Positions 1-11,969 are shown, counted from the first letter of the stretch. The stretch: 64,000 nucleotides of DNA from Blastobasis lacticolella (GCA_905147135.1 LR990058.1:16157349-16221348), one strand, 5' to 3'. Notes: a model not told the origin generated them from the sequence alone. Made by a program: numbers and translations.

Positions 1-378
1 AAAATAAATACTTATTATTATTATTATAAGTTATAGCTTTATACGTAACTAGCGACCCGCCCCAGCTTCGCACGGGTGCAATGCTGATACTAAATACACT
101 ACAGAAAAACTGTGAACGTTGTATATAAAAACATAGCGGCCCGCTCCGGCTTCGCACGGGTATAAAATATATAGCCTATGTGATTAAAATCGATTCAGTA
201 GTTTTGATTTATTCATTACTGCCCGTGGCCCGCACGCGTTAAATTTGGAGTAAAACAATCCCCCTTTCCCTATACCATGAAGATTTCCTGCTATCTTTGG
301 AATATCTAAATTCATACACTACATTTTTACTTATTTACTTTTTACATTTTTAACTATTTATTTTATTTTTACAACATA

Positions 379-1911
379 TTACAGAATGTCTTTATAAACA
401 ACGTTCACAGCTTTCTTGTCATTAGACAATACAAACATGTTTTCTCTGGAGGTCACTTTTGAAAGAGCGACATACAGTTGTCCATGTGAAAAACAGTCAA
501 CGCTCAAATCTAAGCCTGCAACGTTGAAGGTTTGACCCTGCGATTTATTAATGGTCATTGCAAAATATGTCTTTACCGGAAACTGTAAACGTTTAAATTG
601 GAAGGGTAAATCCGATGGTATCAGAGGGATTCGGGGAATCAATACATCTTCTCCGGTACCACATCCTGTGAGTATTGTGCACTCTATTATGAAAGTTTTC
701 AATGATTTCACCAGCAAACGCGTGCCATTGCAAAGTTTAGGTGGATTCAGGTTTCTTAATAAAATAACAGGACAACCTACTATCAACACCATTTTGTGAG
801 GAGGGAGTCCAGACGGGTTCAAAGAATTTAGAAATTCTGTAGGAAAATGAACAGCTTCTTCCAAATCGAGAACAGTATCGACCGAGTAGTATATTTTCGT
901 CGGCGCATCAATCTTTGAAAGAATCAAGTTATTTACTTTATCTACTTGTTCATTAGTTGGTGACAAAATCGCTCTTTCTTTAAACCAAGATATTGTCTTA
1001 CAACTTATGTTATCAATGTCAGGATAGACATTGTAGACTAACTCTTGGATGTTGTCTATCAAAACGCAAAGGTTTTCTAGGTCAATCCTTCCCTCACTTT
1101 GTGTTAACTCTCCATTGCCAACTTTTAGCAGCATCTCTGGAAATAGCCTGTTCTCACGTGAAGATGACGAAACCCTCATATTAGTTTTAAGCTCTAATTT
1201 ATTGACATGTGGCCAAAGGTTGGATCTTTTTAGGCAAGCATTTATTTCGTCAGCACGTGTTCCTCGAGTCACAACTGGTAGGATTTGACGGAAATCTCCT
1301 GAGAACAGAATTCTACATCCACCCATAGGTGAATTATTGTTGCGCAAATCGCGCATTGTCCTATCCAGTGCTTCCACAGACGTCTTGTTTGACATGGTAG
1401 CTTCGTCCCAGACTATTAATGAGCAGTCACGCATCAATTTTCCTGTATTGCTCTGTTTAGAAACACTACAGACGCTGTTATTATCATCGGTGGCGATTTT
1501 CAGCGGGAGCTTGAATGTGGAGTGTGCGGTTCGGCCTCCTTCCAAAAGCGTAGCGGCAATGCCGGATGACGCAACAGCTAACGCAATATTTCCGATAGAT
1601 CTCACTTTTTTTAAAAGCAGATTGATTAAAAATGTTTTTCCTGTACCTCCTGGGGCATCAAGGAAAAACAATTTCCCTTCATTGTTATCAATTATTGATA
1701 GTAATGCAGTGAATACTTTTTTCTGATCGATGTTTAATCGTGGCTCATCTTGAGCTATATTTTGTAAAAGTCTCGTTCGATCGTATGATGTTTCTCTTGT
1801 GTATTCGGCACTGTTAGTTAAACCTGAGTTAGTAGTATTAGCTGGCATCGGCAGCCCAAAATCCTTGATCGATTTACCCGAAAGTAATTGCACTACTTTC
1901 TTCAATTCCAA
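379..1911 (-). pseudogene. Helitron Pif1-like helicase domain
   Basis: This 510-codon open stretch is the C-terminal helicase part of a Helitron RepHel protein, a superfamily 1 (Pif1-type) DNA helicase thought to unwind the strand during rolling-circle transposition. Walker A APGGTGKTF lies near residues 86-94 and Walker B LIVWDEATM near 165-173, followed by GGCRILFSGDFRQILPVV. The C-terminal motifs TINKSQGQTF and GQLYVALSK are present and the frame reaches its natural stop. The apparent start is not real: upstream coding sequence continues in another frame after a 1-nt insertion near 1920. It belongs with the fragment at 2078-2659 and is not expected to be translated as an intact protein. 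Confidence 0.85.
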
Positions 1912-2077
1912 TAATGCTTCGTCAAATTAATATGTTTTGATCATATTGTACATCATCTGAGTTTAACTCTCGCCGTCGCCGAATCAGAATATCACTGGCC
2001 ATATTTTCTTGAAATTTATTCCATAGATCAACAGAATCAGTTACTTGACAAAACACTACTATGACGGCAAATAAATA

Positions 2078-2733
2078 TCATAATGATGTAGCTGAACTAC
2101 AAACAGCTGCTTCTGATAATGTGTTTTCCCAGTGAGAATCGTCTTCCAAGAGCCCCATAGCTTTGCATGCTGCTTGATAAGTATTGTAAACAACACCTTG
2201 TACAGTTCTTAGATGTGCAAAGGATGTCGGGCCTTTTACAATATGCAGTAACATTCTCAGATAAAAGCATTCGCTGTTGTTGGGATGAACCACGTAGACT
2301 CTGCCAAGAGCATCCGTTTTTTTTACTCCGGGGAAACCATCAACCGCATTACCTTGATTTCGCCGTTGAAAAGTTTTAGAACTCTGGTTCCATGTATAGT
2401 AACCTGGAACTCTGTCATATGTCAGTGTTTTCGCGAAATCATCTTGAGCACATAACTTGAAGAATGCTGTCCATGTTGTATCCCGCGGGTTATTAACAAC
2501 TTCTTGTATATTGTTCTCTGTGAAATATACTCTTTGTCCATTTTCTAAATGAACTGCAAGGTGGACAATTGTGGGAGCCCGGTCGTGCACTTCGAATGAT
2601 AAAATCCTCCATACAGCTTCAGAGCTGCAGATGTAACGTCCAGACTGATATTTTTCCACTTCATTTGGTGATTGTATGCTGAAAGTGGCTTGATCACTGC
2701 CTTTATTAATGTACTTAGTAACATCTTTCTGTA
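2078..2733 (-). pseudogene. Helitron helicase, upstream fragment
   Basis: This is the part of the Helitron protein just before the Pif1 domain; SSEAVWRIL and HLENGQRVYF are typical of the family. Homology runs upstream of the first Met (2659) to about 2733 (VTKYINKGSDQATF), then stops, so the Rep domain is deleted. An in-frame TGA at 2078-2080 sits where an Arg codon (CGA) would fit, and the reading continues beyond it (YLFAVIVVFCQV) to about 1920, where an extra T shifts the frame into the 379-1911 segment. The gene therefore has three lesions: an N-terminal deletion, a nonsense codon and a frameshift. Confidence 0.8.
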
Positions 2734-3028
2734 GACCTTTTCAATGTGTACAATACTTAGTACATTATTTTGATAAAATAAGGTTCAGCCTGCGTTTGCA
2801 ATGTAAGCGGAAAAAATGTAATTATTTACGACATCACATTAGAAACCTCAAAAATAACAGTACTTCTCCACTATTTAATGAATGTTATTATACATATAAA
2901 CTTTCCTCTTGAATTACTCTATCTATTAAAAAAAACCGCATCAAAATCCGTTGCGTAGTTTCAAAGATTTAAGCATACAAAGGGACATAGGGACAGAGAA
3001 AGCGACTTTGTTTTATACTATGTAGTGA

Positions 3029-3362
3029 TACGGCACTAAGACGAAACTACTTCTAGACAGCTGTCTATTATTTACAAGCACTTTTAATCAATTATGTACA
3101 ACATCTGTCTAAATATCGATTACTCACTAATACAATGTAGGTAGTGTCACATAACCTTTTACTAATTGAATTAGATCAAACAGCATCATTGTTTAGTCTG
3201 CAACATTTTCTAATTATTAAATTGTGACAAAGTATACGCGTGAGGTGATATCTCGACATGACCTCTTATCGATTTACAATGGAGCTGTTGTTCTAATATC
3301 GGTAAAGAATACCTTGTTTGCTTTGAGTGTAGCAACAATTCTGTAATTGATAGATACCATTC
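3029..3362. other. no feature seen
   Basis: AT-rich sequence between the Helitron 5' end and the next retroposon. I see no coding frame, repeat or RNA gene here. Confidence 0.5.
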
Positions 3363-3612
3363 TGCAGGACTTCGGGCCTCTCCCACGAAAGGGGAGCTAA
3401 TTATTGCCATAATCTCCACGCTCAGCAGGCGGGTTGGAGATCGCAGTGTTTAAATATAACAATAGAAAATGCTGCTGCCCATTTTCCAGACTACGGAGAC
3501 TCTTGATCTTTTGCCTCAAAAATATTAGTCGCCTTGTACGACACGACACCCATGAGTATAAGGGGTTGGTGCTATTCTACTCTGCCGGACACCACACGGC
3601 CGACACGGTCAG
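3363..3612 (-). mobile_element. retroposon, GTGGTGTCCGGCAGAG family
   Basis: Minus-strand copy of a repeat that in its own orientation starts GTGGTGTCCGGCAGAGTAG, runs through CTGCTGCCCATTTTCCAG (antisense reading) and ends with GGGAGAGGCCC..AGTCCTGCAG. The same sequence recurs at 11970, 14605, 31262, 42455 and 63770. Complete copies finish in GATGAT repeats, as retroposons with a LINE-type 3' tail do. No protein is encoded. The parent element is not identified. Confidence 0.65.
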
Positions 3613-3799
3613 ATACCATTATTTAACTATTATTATTAACTTTATTATCTTTTACTATCTTTGATTTTAAGTTACATAAAAAGTAACACACCTCGGTTAT
3701 GACCTCTGGCACATATACAGACGAGCAATGCTAGATTATTTACATATACGAAGATATTTACTAAACAACTCACGATAGGCCCGCTTGCACCAAACGTTT

Positions 3800-4015
3800 T
3801 TTGTGATGCTCTCGCACGCGCGAACCCAGTAATCACCTTGACCACGATCCAGGATTGGGCAGATCAGGTAATTACAGTAGAGCGACGAGCTCACCTCCTT
3901 GACCATGTTAACATGGGAACCTGACCAGATTGAATTGTTGTTACAAATTCAGACGCCTGAGCATGTAGGTTTCATTACAATGTCTCACGGTGTTAGTGTT
4001 ATGTACATGACTAAA
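3800..4015 (-). mobile_element. tRNA-derived SINE, 5' truncated
   Basis: The body of the SINE found complete at 34893-35245 is present (CAGATCAGGTAATTACAG, ACCTGACCAGATTGA), ending near TTAGTGTTATGTACATGA. The tRNA-like head is absent, consistent with 5' truncation. Confidence 0.65.
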
Positions 4016-4248
4016 CAAAGTTTATTTAAATGGAAATTGAACTCAATACCTCTCGCTTACTAAGCCTCTGCATAACCCCTCTTAAATCTTGTGAGTTGCA
4101 CCAGACACCAAAGACGTGATAATTTTGGACAGCAAGCGAAGGTGAGAGTTCTGTATTTATAAACATTTTGCATGTCGTCGCCGGCATGCTGTTGTTGCAT
4201 CCTGCATTGTTGTTGCTCAATCACTGAAACTTTCAATTTCAATTTATT

Positions 4249-4405
4249 GATTAACTGGTGGACCCGGCGCGACTTTCTTTACTTACCTACCTTTTTTTTC
4301 TTACTTATAATGTTGCCTCTTAAATTATTTTATATATTGATAAAAACCGCATTAAAATCAGTTGCGTACGGCAGGAAGTGACTTTATTTTATACTATGTA
4401 CATAT
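4249..4405 (-). mobile_element. short non-autonomous Helitron
   Basis: GGTGGACCCGGCGCGAC at 4256 matches the 3' end of the Helitron at 17034, with the terminal CTAG mutated (CCAG on the minus strand). The other end, ACTTTATTTTATACTATGTA near 4380-4402, matches the 5' end of the Helitron at 49-3028. The element is about 157 bp with no coding sequence. Confidence 0.6.
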
Positions 4406-4684
4406 TTGAGATAGCTATTTTGCTAATTAGTGGTTCGTTTTGGGACAAGTGCCGGCACTTGACCGTATTTAGATTTTTTTATTAGTTACATGATTTCTTT
4501 GCACAAATGCAGTTTGGAACAGGTAATTTAGAACCAGCCTTTGCTATATAAATTATGAAACTGTTCAATTTTGGATTTAAATATTTGTACGTATCAATCA
4601 TAATTTATTGACACTGCTGGTACTATTTGCCTCGTACTCGCACACTTATTATTTTTTGCTAATTCGACGGATTACAATCTTTAT

Positions 4685-4765
4685 TGTGTACCTCCCTTTA
4701 CGTGGGAGAGGCCCTAAGTCCTGCAGTGGATTGTTATGGGGTGTGATGATGATGATGGTGATTGT
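4685..4765 (+). mobile_element. retroposon 3' end with GATGAT tail
   Basis: CGTGGGAGAGGCCCTAAGTC and CTGCAGTGGATTGTTATG, followed by GTGATGATGATGATGGTGAT, match the 3' end of the retroposon at 14605-14860. Only the last part is present. Confidence 0.6.
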
Positions 4766-4954
4766 AGGTATACCTACACTCCGCTCTTCATTAGCTTACT
4801 TAAGGTCGATTAACGAAAGAAGACGGGACAAACGAAGTTTGATTATAATTTCCATGTTAACCAGTCACAGCCCATGAATGAAATTTTATTAACGCGATTT
4901 AGAAATCAATATAATATATTATATGTCTTTGGATCTTTAAGAGATTAATTTGTG

Positions 4955-5365
4955 ATCCGCAGTTAATTGAGGCTAAGCTGCAGAGCCTTGAGCATCGGCG
5001 TAGGGTTGCGCAATTGTCGGTTTTCTACAGGTTGCACTTCGGAGAGTGTGCGAAGCAGTTGCACGACCTCATTCCGCCGGCCCCTTTCCGCCATCGGGAG
5101 ACGCGATCCGGGCAAGCGCTTCATCCTTATGTCGTGGATCTTCCAACTATCCGCACGAGCCGCTTTGGCTCGACTTTTATAATGCGTACGGCTAAGGAGT
5201 GGAATGCGTTGCCTTCGAGTGTGTTCCCTGATCAATATAATCTGGATGCCTTCAAGGCTAGAGTGAATAGGCTGTTCCTAGACAGGCATGCTCCACCATC
5301 GACCGCATCGTCACTTACCACCAGGTGAGGTGGCGGTCAAATGCCTGGCTAGTAAAGTAATAAAA
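4955..5365 (+). pseudogene. LINE reverse transcriptase C-terminal fragment and 3' end
   Basis: The open stretch 5014-5328 encodes the end of a LINE ORF2 of a type common in Lepidoptera (HFGECAKQLHDLIPPAPF, RTAKEWNALPSSVFP). Homology starts upstream of the first Met, in LEHRRRVAQL-like sequence from about 4970. A 3' UTR (CTTACCACCAGGTGAGGTGG) and an A-rich tail at 5356-5379 follow. It is a 5'-truncated, non-functional insertion. The same 3' segment recurs at 16515 and 63920. I place it in the CR1/Jockey group by resemblance only. Confidence 0.65.
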
Positions 5366-5426
5366 TAAAAAAAAATTTCTTTAAAATATATTGTTTCAAA
5401 GTTAAACGGGATTTAAGATTCGTATT

Positions 5427-5796
5427 ATTAAAAAAAATATCATCTTGGCGTTAATGTACCGGTTGTGATCTCGAGAACTAGAGCCCGGGGTCCGCCTTGA
5501 TCATGATCCAGAATTTGGCGATCAGGTAATTATGGTCGGGCGACTACCATCTAACCTCTGTGATCCTGCTACCAGGGGAAACTGACCAGATTGAAGACTT
5601 GACAGAATACAAATTCAATTGCCTGAATTTGCAGTTTTCATCACGATGTTTTCTCTCACCATAAGAGCATCGGTTAGTATTCAATTAAAGTACATAACTC
5701 AGAAAAGAGTCATTGGTACATGGCCGTAGCGGGATTCGAACCCGGTTCCTCTCACTTACGAGTTGGATACTCAACCGCCCGGCTACCGACGCTCTT
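5427..5796 (-). mobile_element. full-length tRNA-derived SINE with 17-bp target duplication
   Basis: The minus-strand SINE has a tRNA-like head (5725-5796, B box GGTTCGAATCC-like in CGGGATTCGAACCCGG), a body with CAGATTGAAGACTTG and TCTCACCATAAGAGCATCGG, and an (AAT)-rich 3' tail at 5427-5440. The 17-bp sequence gatttaagattcgtatt flanks it at 5410-5426 and 5797-5813, a perfect target-site duplication of the length LINE machinery makes. The head serves as an internal RNA polymerase III promoter in this class; no tRNA is expected from it. Confidence 0.85.
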
Positions 5797-5992
5797 GATT
5801 TAAGATTCGTATTGAAATATTAAATTCCGTGTAACTTTGAAAAATAGATAATGATTTCTAAATCGCGTTTACAAAACTTGATTTCATTTGATCGGTCAAC
5901 ATGGAAATTATAATTTCCTATTTCTTTGATACCTTAACGTTTTAAGATTCGGTAACAAAAAAGCGAAGCTGCAATCGCTTCGTTAAGTGCAG

Positions 5993-6345
5993 TTTTTTTT
6001 TTTTTTTTTTTTTTTAATTTCTTACGTTGGGCAAACAGGCAAGCGGGCCACCTGATGGAGAGTGGTCACCACTGCCTATAGACATTAGCAACACCAAGAG
6101 TATCGCTAATGCGTTGCCTACCTCTATAACACGTTGCACTGGCAGCAAAAGGCAAATGCCACTCCACTGCCAAAGCCACGGTTCACCATATCCCCACCCC
6201 ATGGAGCACTGGAAACCTTACTCACCGGCAGAAACACAATACTATTTAAAAGAGTATTATTTAGCTGCGGTGTTCTGTAAGGTGGAGGTACTTCCCCAGT
6301 CGGGCGGCTCCAATTCGAACGAGATACCCCGCTATGCCCTACCTT
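5993..6345 (-). mobile_element. LINE 3' UTR with poly(A)
   Basis: A run of about 22 T at 5993-6015 is the poly(A) tail read antisense. It is followed by CAAGCGGGCCACCTGATGGAG and sequence to CGAGATACCCCGCTATGCCC at 6323-6342, a dispersed lepidopteran LINE 3' UTR. The open frame on the plus strand (6027-6602) is antisense to it and not a gene. Parts of the CACCATCAGGTGG segment recur at 8740, 19130 and 33040. Confidence 0.6.
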
Positions 6346-6925
6346 CGCTTGTGTCTTTAACTAATATGGATTTGGCATGCGAAGATACCGCGATATCAGC
6401 ATGCAATCCCAAGGCAGGCATCATAATAACAATCTCCGGCCCCCCCAAACTGTCATCTGCACACGAGCGTCAATCTGCAATCGGGCCGTGTAACAGAAAT
6501 TCAAAGTGCTTGTATTTTTACGAGAGGCACACTTGTGCCTCCCCCCTCTCGCCTTTACCCCTCCCCTCTCCATTATCGCTGCGACGGTTTGATGGTACAT
6601 AAACTGGACGCAGCTGTGGCAGCTATTTTCTATCCTGCAAAAGCGTTTGCGGAAACAACCGAGTTTTTTCTTCTTCGTGACGTATTATTTTTACTTCATC
6701 AGCTGTTCGGGTTTCTATGTCTTCATTAGGTTCGATGTAGGTTAAAGCTGTATGGGTTTCGAATGTCATGATTTTATTGTTTTATTTCCTTATAGCTAAT
6801 ACATGCAGATAAAGAATTTAAACGGTGGTCTCCTTATTTCATGCTCTATTTATCTTCAATTTACAACCGTATCCAGAAACGTTACTATGAGATAATGTTT
6901 TAAACTATCGCGGTTATTATTACAC
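6346..6925. other. no gene seen
   Basis: A pyrimidine-rich stretch near 6535-6570 (CTCCCCCCTCTCGCC) and otherwise unassigned sequence. No supported coding region. Confidence 0.4.
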
Positions 6926-7110
6926 ATTTTAAGGGTATGTTCCGGGTTTCCTACTGCGTATCGCGCCCGATATTTCAACACAATTGCATGCATCATGGTC
7001 ATCATGCATTGCAGTCGTCCTGTGACAATGATCCATGCAATTGTGTCGAAATATCGGGCTACTCGTCAACAAAGGTACGCAACAGGAAACCCGGAACATA
7101 CCCTTAAAAT
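6926..7110. mobile_element. fold-back MITE
   Basis: The left side (TTTTAAGGGTATGTTCCGGG, then TTTCAACACAATTGCATG) and the right side (CATGCAATTGTGTCGAAATA, then CCCGGAACATACCCTTAAAA) are inverted copies, so nearly the whole 185 bp folds back on itself. No open frame. I could not define a target duplication. Confidence 0.65.
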
Positions 7111-8224
7111 GCGTTATTATGAGGTCTCAGAGTGCGCGTGAACTCTGACAAAACTTGGTAGGCGGTCGGTACTATGCAATCGTCAAAATTACCGTCGCAA
7201 TACACCGTATTGATCGCAATGCGTTCACTTTGCAAGCGACCACTGTGAGAAAGCATAGTAACGCCACATTACACAAATATTGTTTGTAGATACGGGTGTA
7301 CGTCATTTTTCTGTCTTTTATTCTCTCCTTAGAAGAAATTGTTGTATTAAACTTTGTTTTGTTGTTAAAATTGTTTTAATACCTCAAATTAGGATGTAAA
7401 GAAAAACTAACTATATTTGAATTTAGACTTACGTCGTTCTGTCTAAAATAGTAAATGTTCTTATTTATTAATTAATTATTTAACTATTTTATTGTACACA
7501 GTAAAACATACAGGTAAAAACACAATTATAAATGACAACAGGCACAACTTATTTCTAAAAAAGAAATTTCTTCCAGCAGGCCTACAGAAGTGAGATGTTA
7601 CATAAGAAACGCAGATACGACGTGCACAGTACAGAATAAAAATAATTATGCTACTAGATACATTCACATATACATACAAGCTTAAATATATAATGAATGC
7701 GTACATACATAATTATATAATAATTTATAAAATAATATACATACATAAATACATATCTTTGTTTGATGAAAATATGAAATACTTATATTTATTAGTTTTC
7801 TAGTGTTATCCCGGATAATAACAGAAATATCATCCTACATTTCTTTTTGTAGGTGTACGTGTTAGTTTTGACTTTTCTTTACTAAAATAATATTCCTCGC
7901 GTCACATTTTCGAGGTAAATTGTTAGGCCGGCACTTTCTTCCACATAAAATACAAGGGGAGGCATAATTCGTATTTTGTGGCGGTAGTTTTACAGCGTCG
8001 CGCCATCAAATAAGCGCTTCGTCAAATATTCACCAGAGGCCCTGAGAGGAAATTCATAAAAATCATAACTTAATTCCGTTACGAGAGACCCCGGCGAAAT
8101 GGGATGAGTTTTATGGAATATTGTATAGTGCTAGACGGTTTTAGTATGGCATTTTAGATGGGAAACGTACTTTGCTATAAAAATCATATGCTGTGTATAT
8201 GTGTCGGGATTTTGCTGGTGAGAA
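7111..8224. other. no gene seen
   Basis: AT-rich sequence with runs of TACATACATA near 7720-7760. The short open frames have no recognisable content. Confidence 0.4.
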
Positions 8225-8228
8225 GCTG

Positions 8229-8252
8229 TGAATAATAATAATAATAATATAA
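8229..8252 (+). repeat. (AAT)n microsatellite
   Basis: Six to seven AAT units followed by AACGTTTATTTAAAG. This may be the tail of a minus-strand LINE, since the LINE at 19604-23790 also ends in ATT repeats. Confidence 0.5.
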
Positions 8253-8699
8253 CGTTTATTTAAAGCATTTCAGTATAGTATAAAACAAAGTTACACAAAC
8301 AAGCCCATATTTTGTTCAAGTATTACATCTAAATTTTAGTAACTTCTTCTTCTTATCGAGTCGATGGACTAAAACTCTCACTTATACTTTATTCGCCCAG
8401 TATTCGGCGACGGATACAGCGTTTGATACAACTTCTTCTACAACTACAACTTTCAAATTTTTCCTTTTTTAAATATCCCAGCAAAATCCCTGTGGCATTG
8501 TAATTACTGTAACCCGTGGTGACGGCATCGGGGCGACGCTGTTCGGTCGGTAGCACGTGAGTGATACCCGTGGTATTGCAAACGTCCATTGGCTGCGATA
8601 ACTAGTTACCATCAAGCAGGTACTGGTACACCTTACTGGTATAAAAACAAAGATCGTACAAGAGATATATGAGAGGTCTCTTTAGAGGCGAGCAACGAA

Positions 8700-8810
8700 T
8701 TGGTAGCGCCCCTGGTGTTGCTGATGTCCATAGGCGGCGGTGACCACTTTCCATTAGGTGGCCCGCCTATTTGCCTGCCTTACCTATAACATAACCAAAA
8801 AAGTACCACC
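8700..8810 (+). mobile_element. LINE 3' UTR fragment
   Basis: GGCGGCGGTGACCAC..CCATTAGGTGGCCCGCC followed by an A-rich end resembles the 3' UTR at 5993-6345 in the opposite orientation. A related piece lies just upstream at 8560-8645. Confidence 0.45.
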
Positions 8811-9156
8811 AGGATTGTTGAATGTTTATCCGCATTCGGACTATGCTTTCTCTGTGAACCAATACATTCACTACTTAAAAGACCGTGGCAATAGCTACAA
8901 AAAACCTGCACGGTATCAAATTCGTGGACCACACCGGATCCTGTGGAGTTACTGAGACCACAGCGGGACAATAGACTATAGGGAAGCCTGCGGTTGCGAG
9001 GTGTCAGCCACTTTTGCACACATCACACGCATGAGCACTGAGCTCGGAAAATAAGGATGTGGCAGTGTTGGCGATTGAGGTGTTTTTTTTGTCTAGATAA
9101 TCAAGTTAGGTATTAGTGGATGTTCGGTGATAAGTGAGAGAATAAAATAATGGTTA

Positions 9157-9458
9157 TTGTCGCGGTTGTGCTCTCGAGCACGAGGGCCCGGGGTCCGCCC
9201 TGACCAGGATTTGGCCTGAGCAGGATTTCGTGACCATGCTACCAGAACCTGTCCTGAATGGATCGTGGTTACACATTCAGTAACCTGGATGTGCAGGTTT
9301 TATCACGATATTTTTGCTCACCGTCAGAGAATCGGTTAGTGTTCAACTAATGTAGATAACTCAGAAAAGAGTCATTGGCCCAGGCGGCAGTGGGATTCGA
9401 ACTAGGCACCTCGCGCTTGCGAGTCGGATACCTTTACCACTAGGCCACCGACGCTCTT
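9157..9458 (-). mobile_element. tRNA-derived SINE
   Basis: Minus-strand copy with the GC-rich 3' part (GAGGGCCCGGGGTCCGCCC), the conserved body and a degenerate tRNA-like head ending CACCGACGCTCTT at 9458. An internal piece of the body is missing compared with 5427-5796. Confidence 0.7.
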
Positions 9459-11028
9459 AAGTGTGCGTCGCTCGGGTGTGTTATTGGGAGAAACGCAGTT
9501 TTGTTTTGTAAATAAGGTTAAATTTAAGAGAAGTTAATGTTAAGATAAATATTTGTGGTTAAGAAAAGTAACACAATTTGTTTTTCTAATAGATTTTTTT
9601 TTATCTTCTTCTTATCGTGTCAATTATGACATAGGTTAGTTTATTACTATTTATATTTTTCCAGTCCAAAACTGAGAGATGCGGATGGCACTGTCCGAGG
9701 CTTCATATTAGATATAGGATTTTTGTATGAACTAGTATGAAGATAGGTCTGCCAACAAAGAATAACTCGTCATAATTTTATGACATGGAATCCTGGAAGC
9801 GGTTACTTTAATAAATAAACATGCTTCGTCAATTCACATATCCTTTAAGCAAAACCACAACAATATTGGTTTAAAAGAATAGCTAGCTTACCCAAACATG
9901 ATTTCATACATTCAAGTTATCTAACACATACTCGCACATTCTATGCATTGTGGTTGTCAATAATTACTAACCGTCAATGCTTTGGCCAAACGCCAAGTGG
10001 CTAAAAAACACATTTATAAGTTGATAAGCCATTTGTATGCCTCGTGGTTTGTTGTGTACGTGCTTTGAACGGTTTAATAGGTAGTGGATGATTTTTAAAC
10101 AAAAAAACACATTATTATTCTTAAGAAAGTGCGCTAGTAGCTACTAGTGATACTTTAGCAAAGTCTACTAAAAAGTCAAATAAAATACTACTGAGTCCTT
10201 TAAGTACTGGTAGAATGGGGGTTACTTTGACGACCTGGATACTGATTCTGGTGTGCAATGCAGTTGTTATTGTGTTGCAATGTAACTGTTATGTTACTAT
10301 AACTACGTCGCGGTACCGAGTCAGTCCCAGCATCATCCCAGTTAAATTGCAGTTAAATCATTGTTCGACCTTTCACACGTTTTCGTTGACAAAATTGAAG
10401 GCAGTTTGACAACTAAGAAAGATGCAACTTAGTAATTTATTTATTTATTTATTTATTTATTTATCGGAGTACCAACAGTCATATAAAACCATAATGCAAC
10501 TAAAGTACCAGAAAAAGAATTGTGGAAAAATTCAAACTCATGAAAGTTGCAACTCAATATCTGTCATTTGAATAACAATCACACGTTTGACATGCGATGC
10601 AATTGTAATGTTACTGCAACTGGGACGAATTTCGTACCTGAATCGAAGTCCTGGGGTGACATTAATTACTTACTTTTCTCTACTAATAAAGTGTCATTTA
10701 CATGCAAACGAATCACGCCATACGTGTGGCAACACTGATAAGTGGCAATACTGTTAGTCAGGTATATTATCCTTAGAACTTTACAGAGAAAAGTGGGAGA
10801 TCACTGTAACCCACACATCATAGTCACCCCGTTTTAAGGTACGTAGGTTTAATTTTATGTCTTCCTTGTGTTTGGAATTATTACTTGTTGCGACAACCAT
10901 TATACCATTCGAACATTCATAACCCGCTATAAAAGCAGACTCCTGAACCTCAGGTTTCATCAGGGGGATAACGAGCAGGTGACGTTTGTTAGAACACCTT
11001 TTTTTGTTAAAATTAATGTTTGTAGAAA
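9459..11028. other. unassigned, AT-rich, with (TTTA)n at 10436-10464
   Basis: Several short open frames (for example 10215-10409) have no recognisable product. A tetranucleotide tract of about seven TTTA units lies at 10436-10464. GTTACTATAACTACG-like and AATGTTACTGCAACTGG sequences recur near 10280 and 10605, hinting at an old repeat. Confidence 0.4.
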
Positions 11029-11272
11029 GTTATGTACATTAGTTGAATGCTAACCGATGCTCTTACGGTGAGGGAAACCATCGTGATGAAACCTGCACAT
11101 TCAAGCGACTGTATCGTGACGACACGACAACTACGGTCACCGAGGTCAGATGGCCGTCGGCGTCGTTTCACTGTAATTATCTGATCTGCCAAATCCTGGA
11201 TCATGGTCAAGGTGAACTCCGGGACTTCGTGCGCAAGAGTACCTCCGGGACATTTACGCTAAGATGATCAAT
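11029..11272 (+). mobile_element. tRNA-derived SINE, headless
   Basis: Begins TTATGTACATTAGTTGAATG and runs through GTGAGGGAAACCATCGTGAT to the conserved CAAATCCTGGATCATGG and the terminal ACGCTAAGATGA. The tRNA-like head is absent. Confidence 0.65.
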
Positions 11273-11969
11273 TTTTTGGTTACTAGAATTTTTACTGGGC
11301 TAGGTATCGAAACCGATACCTCGGCGTGGCAAAGGCACATTGACCACTGAACCAGATCGTCGAAACTAAATTAAACGACCTCTGAAGCCTTTTCAACACT
11401 TACTAATTGAGGTTGGGGTCAACGAACCAATTACAGCCATAATTGCGTTCCGTATTCCGCTTTTAATAAACGTCAATATACCGTTAAAGCAATGAAAAAT
11501 TTAAAAGTAACACGGAAAATCGAGGTTTAGGAAAAAACTTTATTAAAACCAACTGTACAGTCATTTAAGTTATCACATGCAATATATCCTCAAAGTTGTT
11601 TGTGCATTTTAGGTGCATAAAAAATGACCGCAATTGACTTATCGACGCGACGTTGTCGTGAGCGAGCAGTTAACGGGTGTTTCGTAAAAGGAAATCTGAT
11701 CCGTGCGACCCTTCGACCGTTACGGTGAATCAACACCTAAATTGCTCGATAACCTAACTTAAACCGTGCACATTGTGCGAAGGAACCTTAATTATTACTT
11801 TCCACGAATCACGGACTGAATCATCATCAAGTATCAAGTATAACGATTTTATAATGATGCGGTTCGAAAAAGGGCAGGCACAATTTGATGTGCCGTGACC
11901 AGGATCTTGATACTAATCGGGAGCCGTTCGAAATCGCGGATTTTTGGTGCCGTGACCAGGATCATGTCA
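11273..11969. other. no gene seen
   Basis: Unassigned. GGTATCGAAACCGATACC near 11305 is a short palindrome within a degenerate tRNA-like stretch (to GACCACTGAACCAGATCG at 11362) and could be another old SINE head. Confidence 0.35.

Larger units (their letters stand above)
49..3028 (-). mobile_element. Helitron with both termini, internally deleted
   Basis: Read on the minus strand, the element begins TCACTACATAG at 3028 and ends in CTAG at 49-52, next to host A and T, the A|T insertion site expected of a Helitron. A GC-rich hairpin (CCCGTGCGAAGC..GGGGCGGG) lies just inside the 3' end at 53-78, and a second copy of the same motif lies at 136-163. The interior, 379-2733, holds only helicase sequence; the replication-initiator (HUH) domain of an autonomous Helitron is missing, so the 2.98-kb element is a deletion derivative. 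Both termini are seen directly; the family assignment is established knowledge. Confidence 0.85.

Noticed and set aside
6027..6602. 191-codon ORF on the plus strand
   Set aside because: It is antisense to a dispersed LINE 3' UTR with a poly(A) tail and has no protein-like features.
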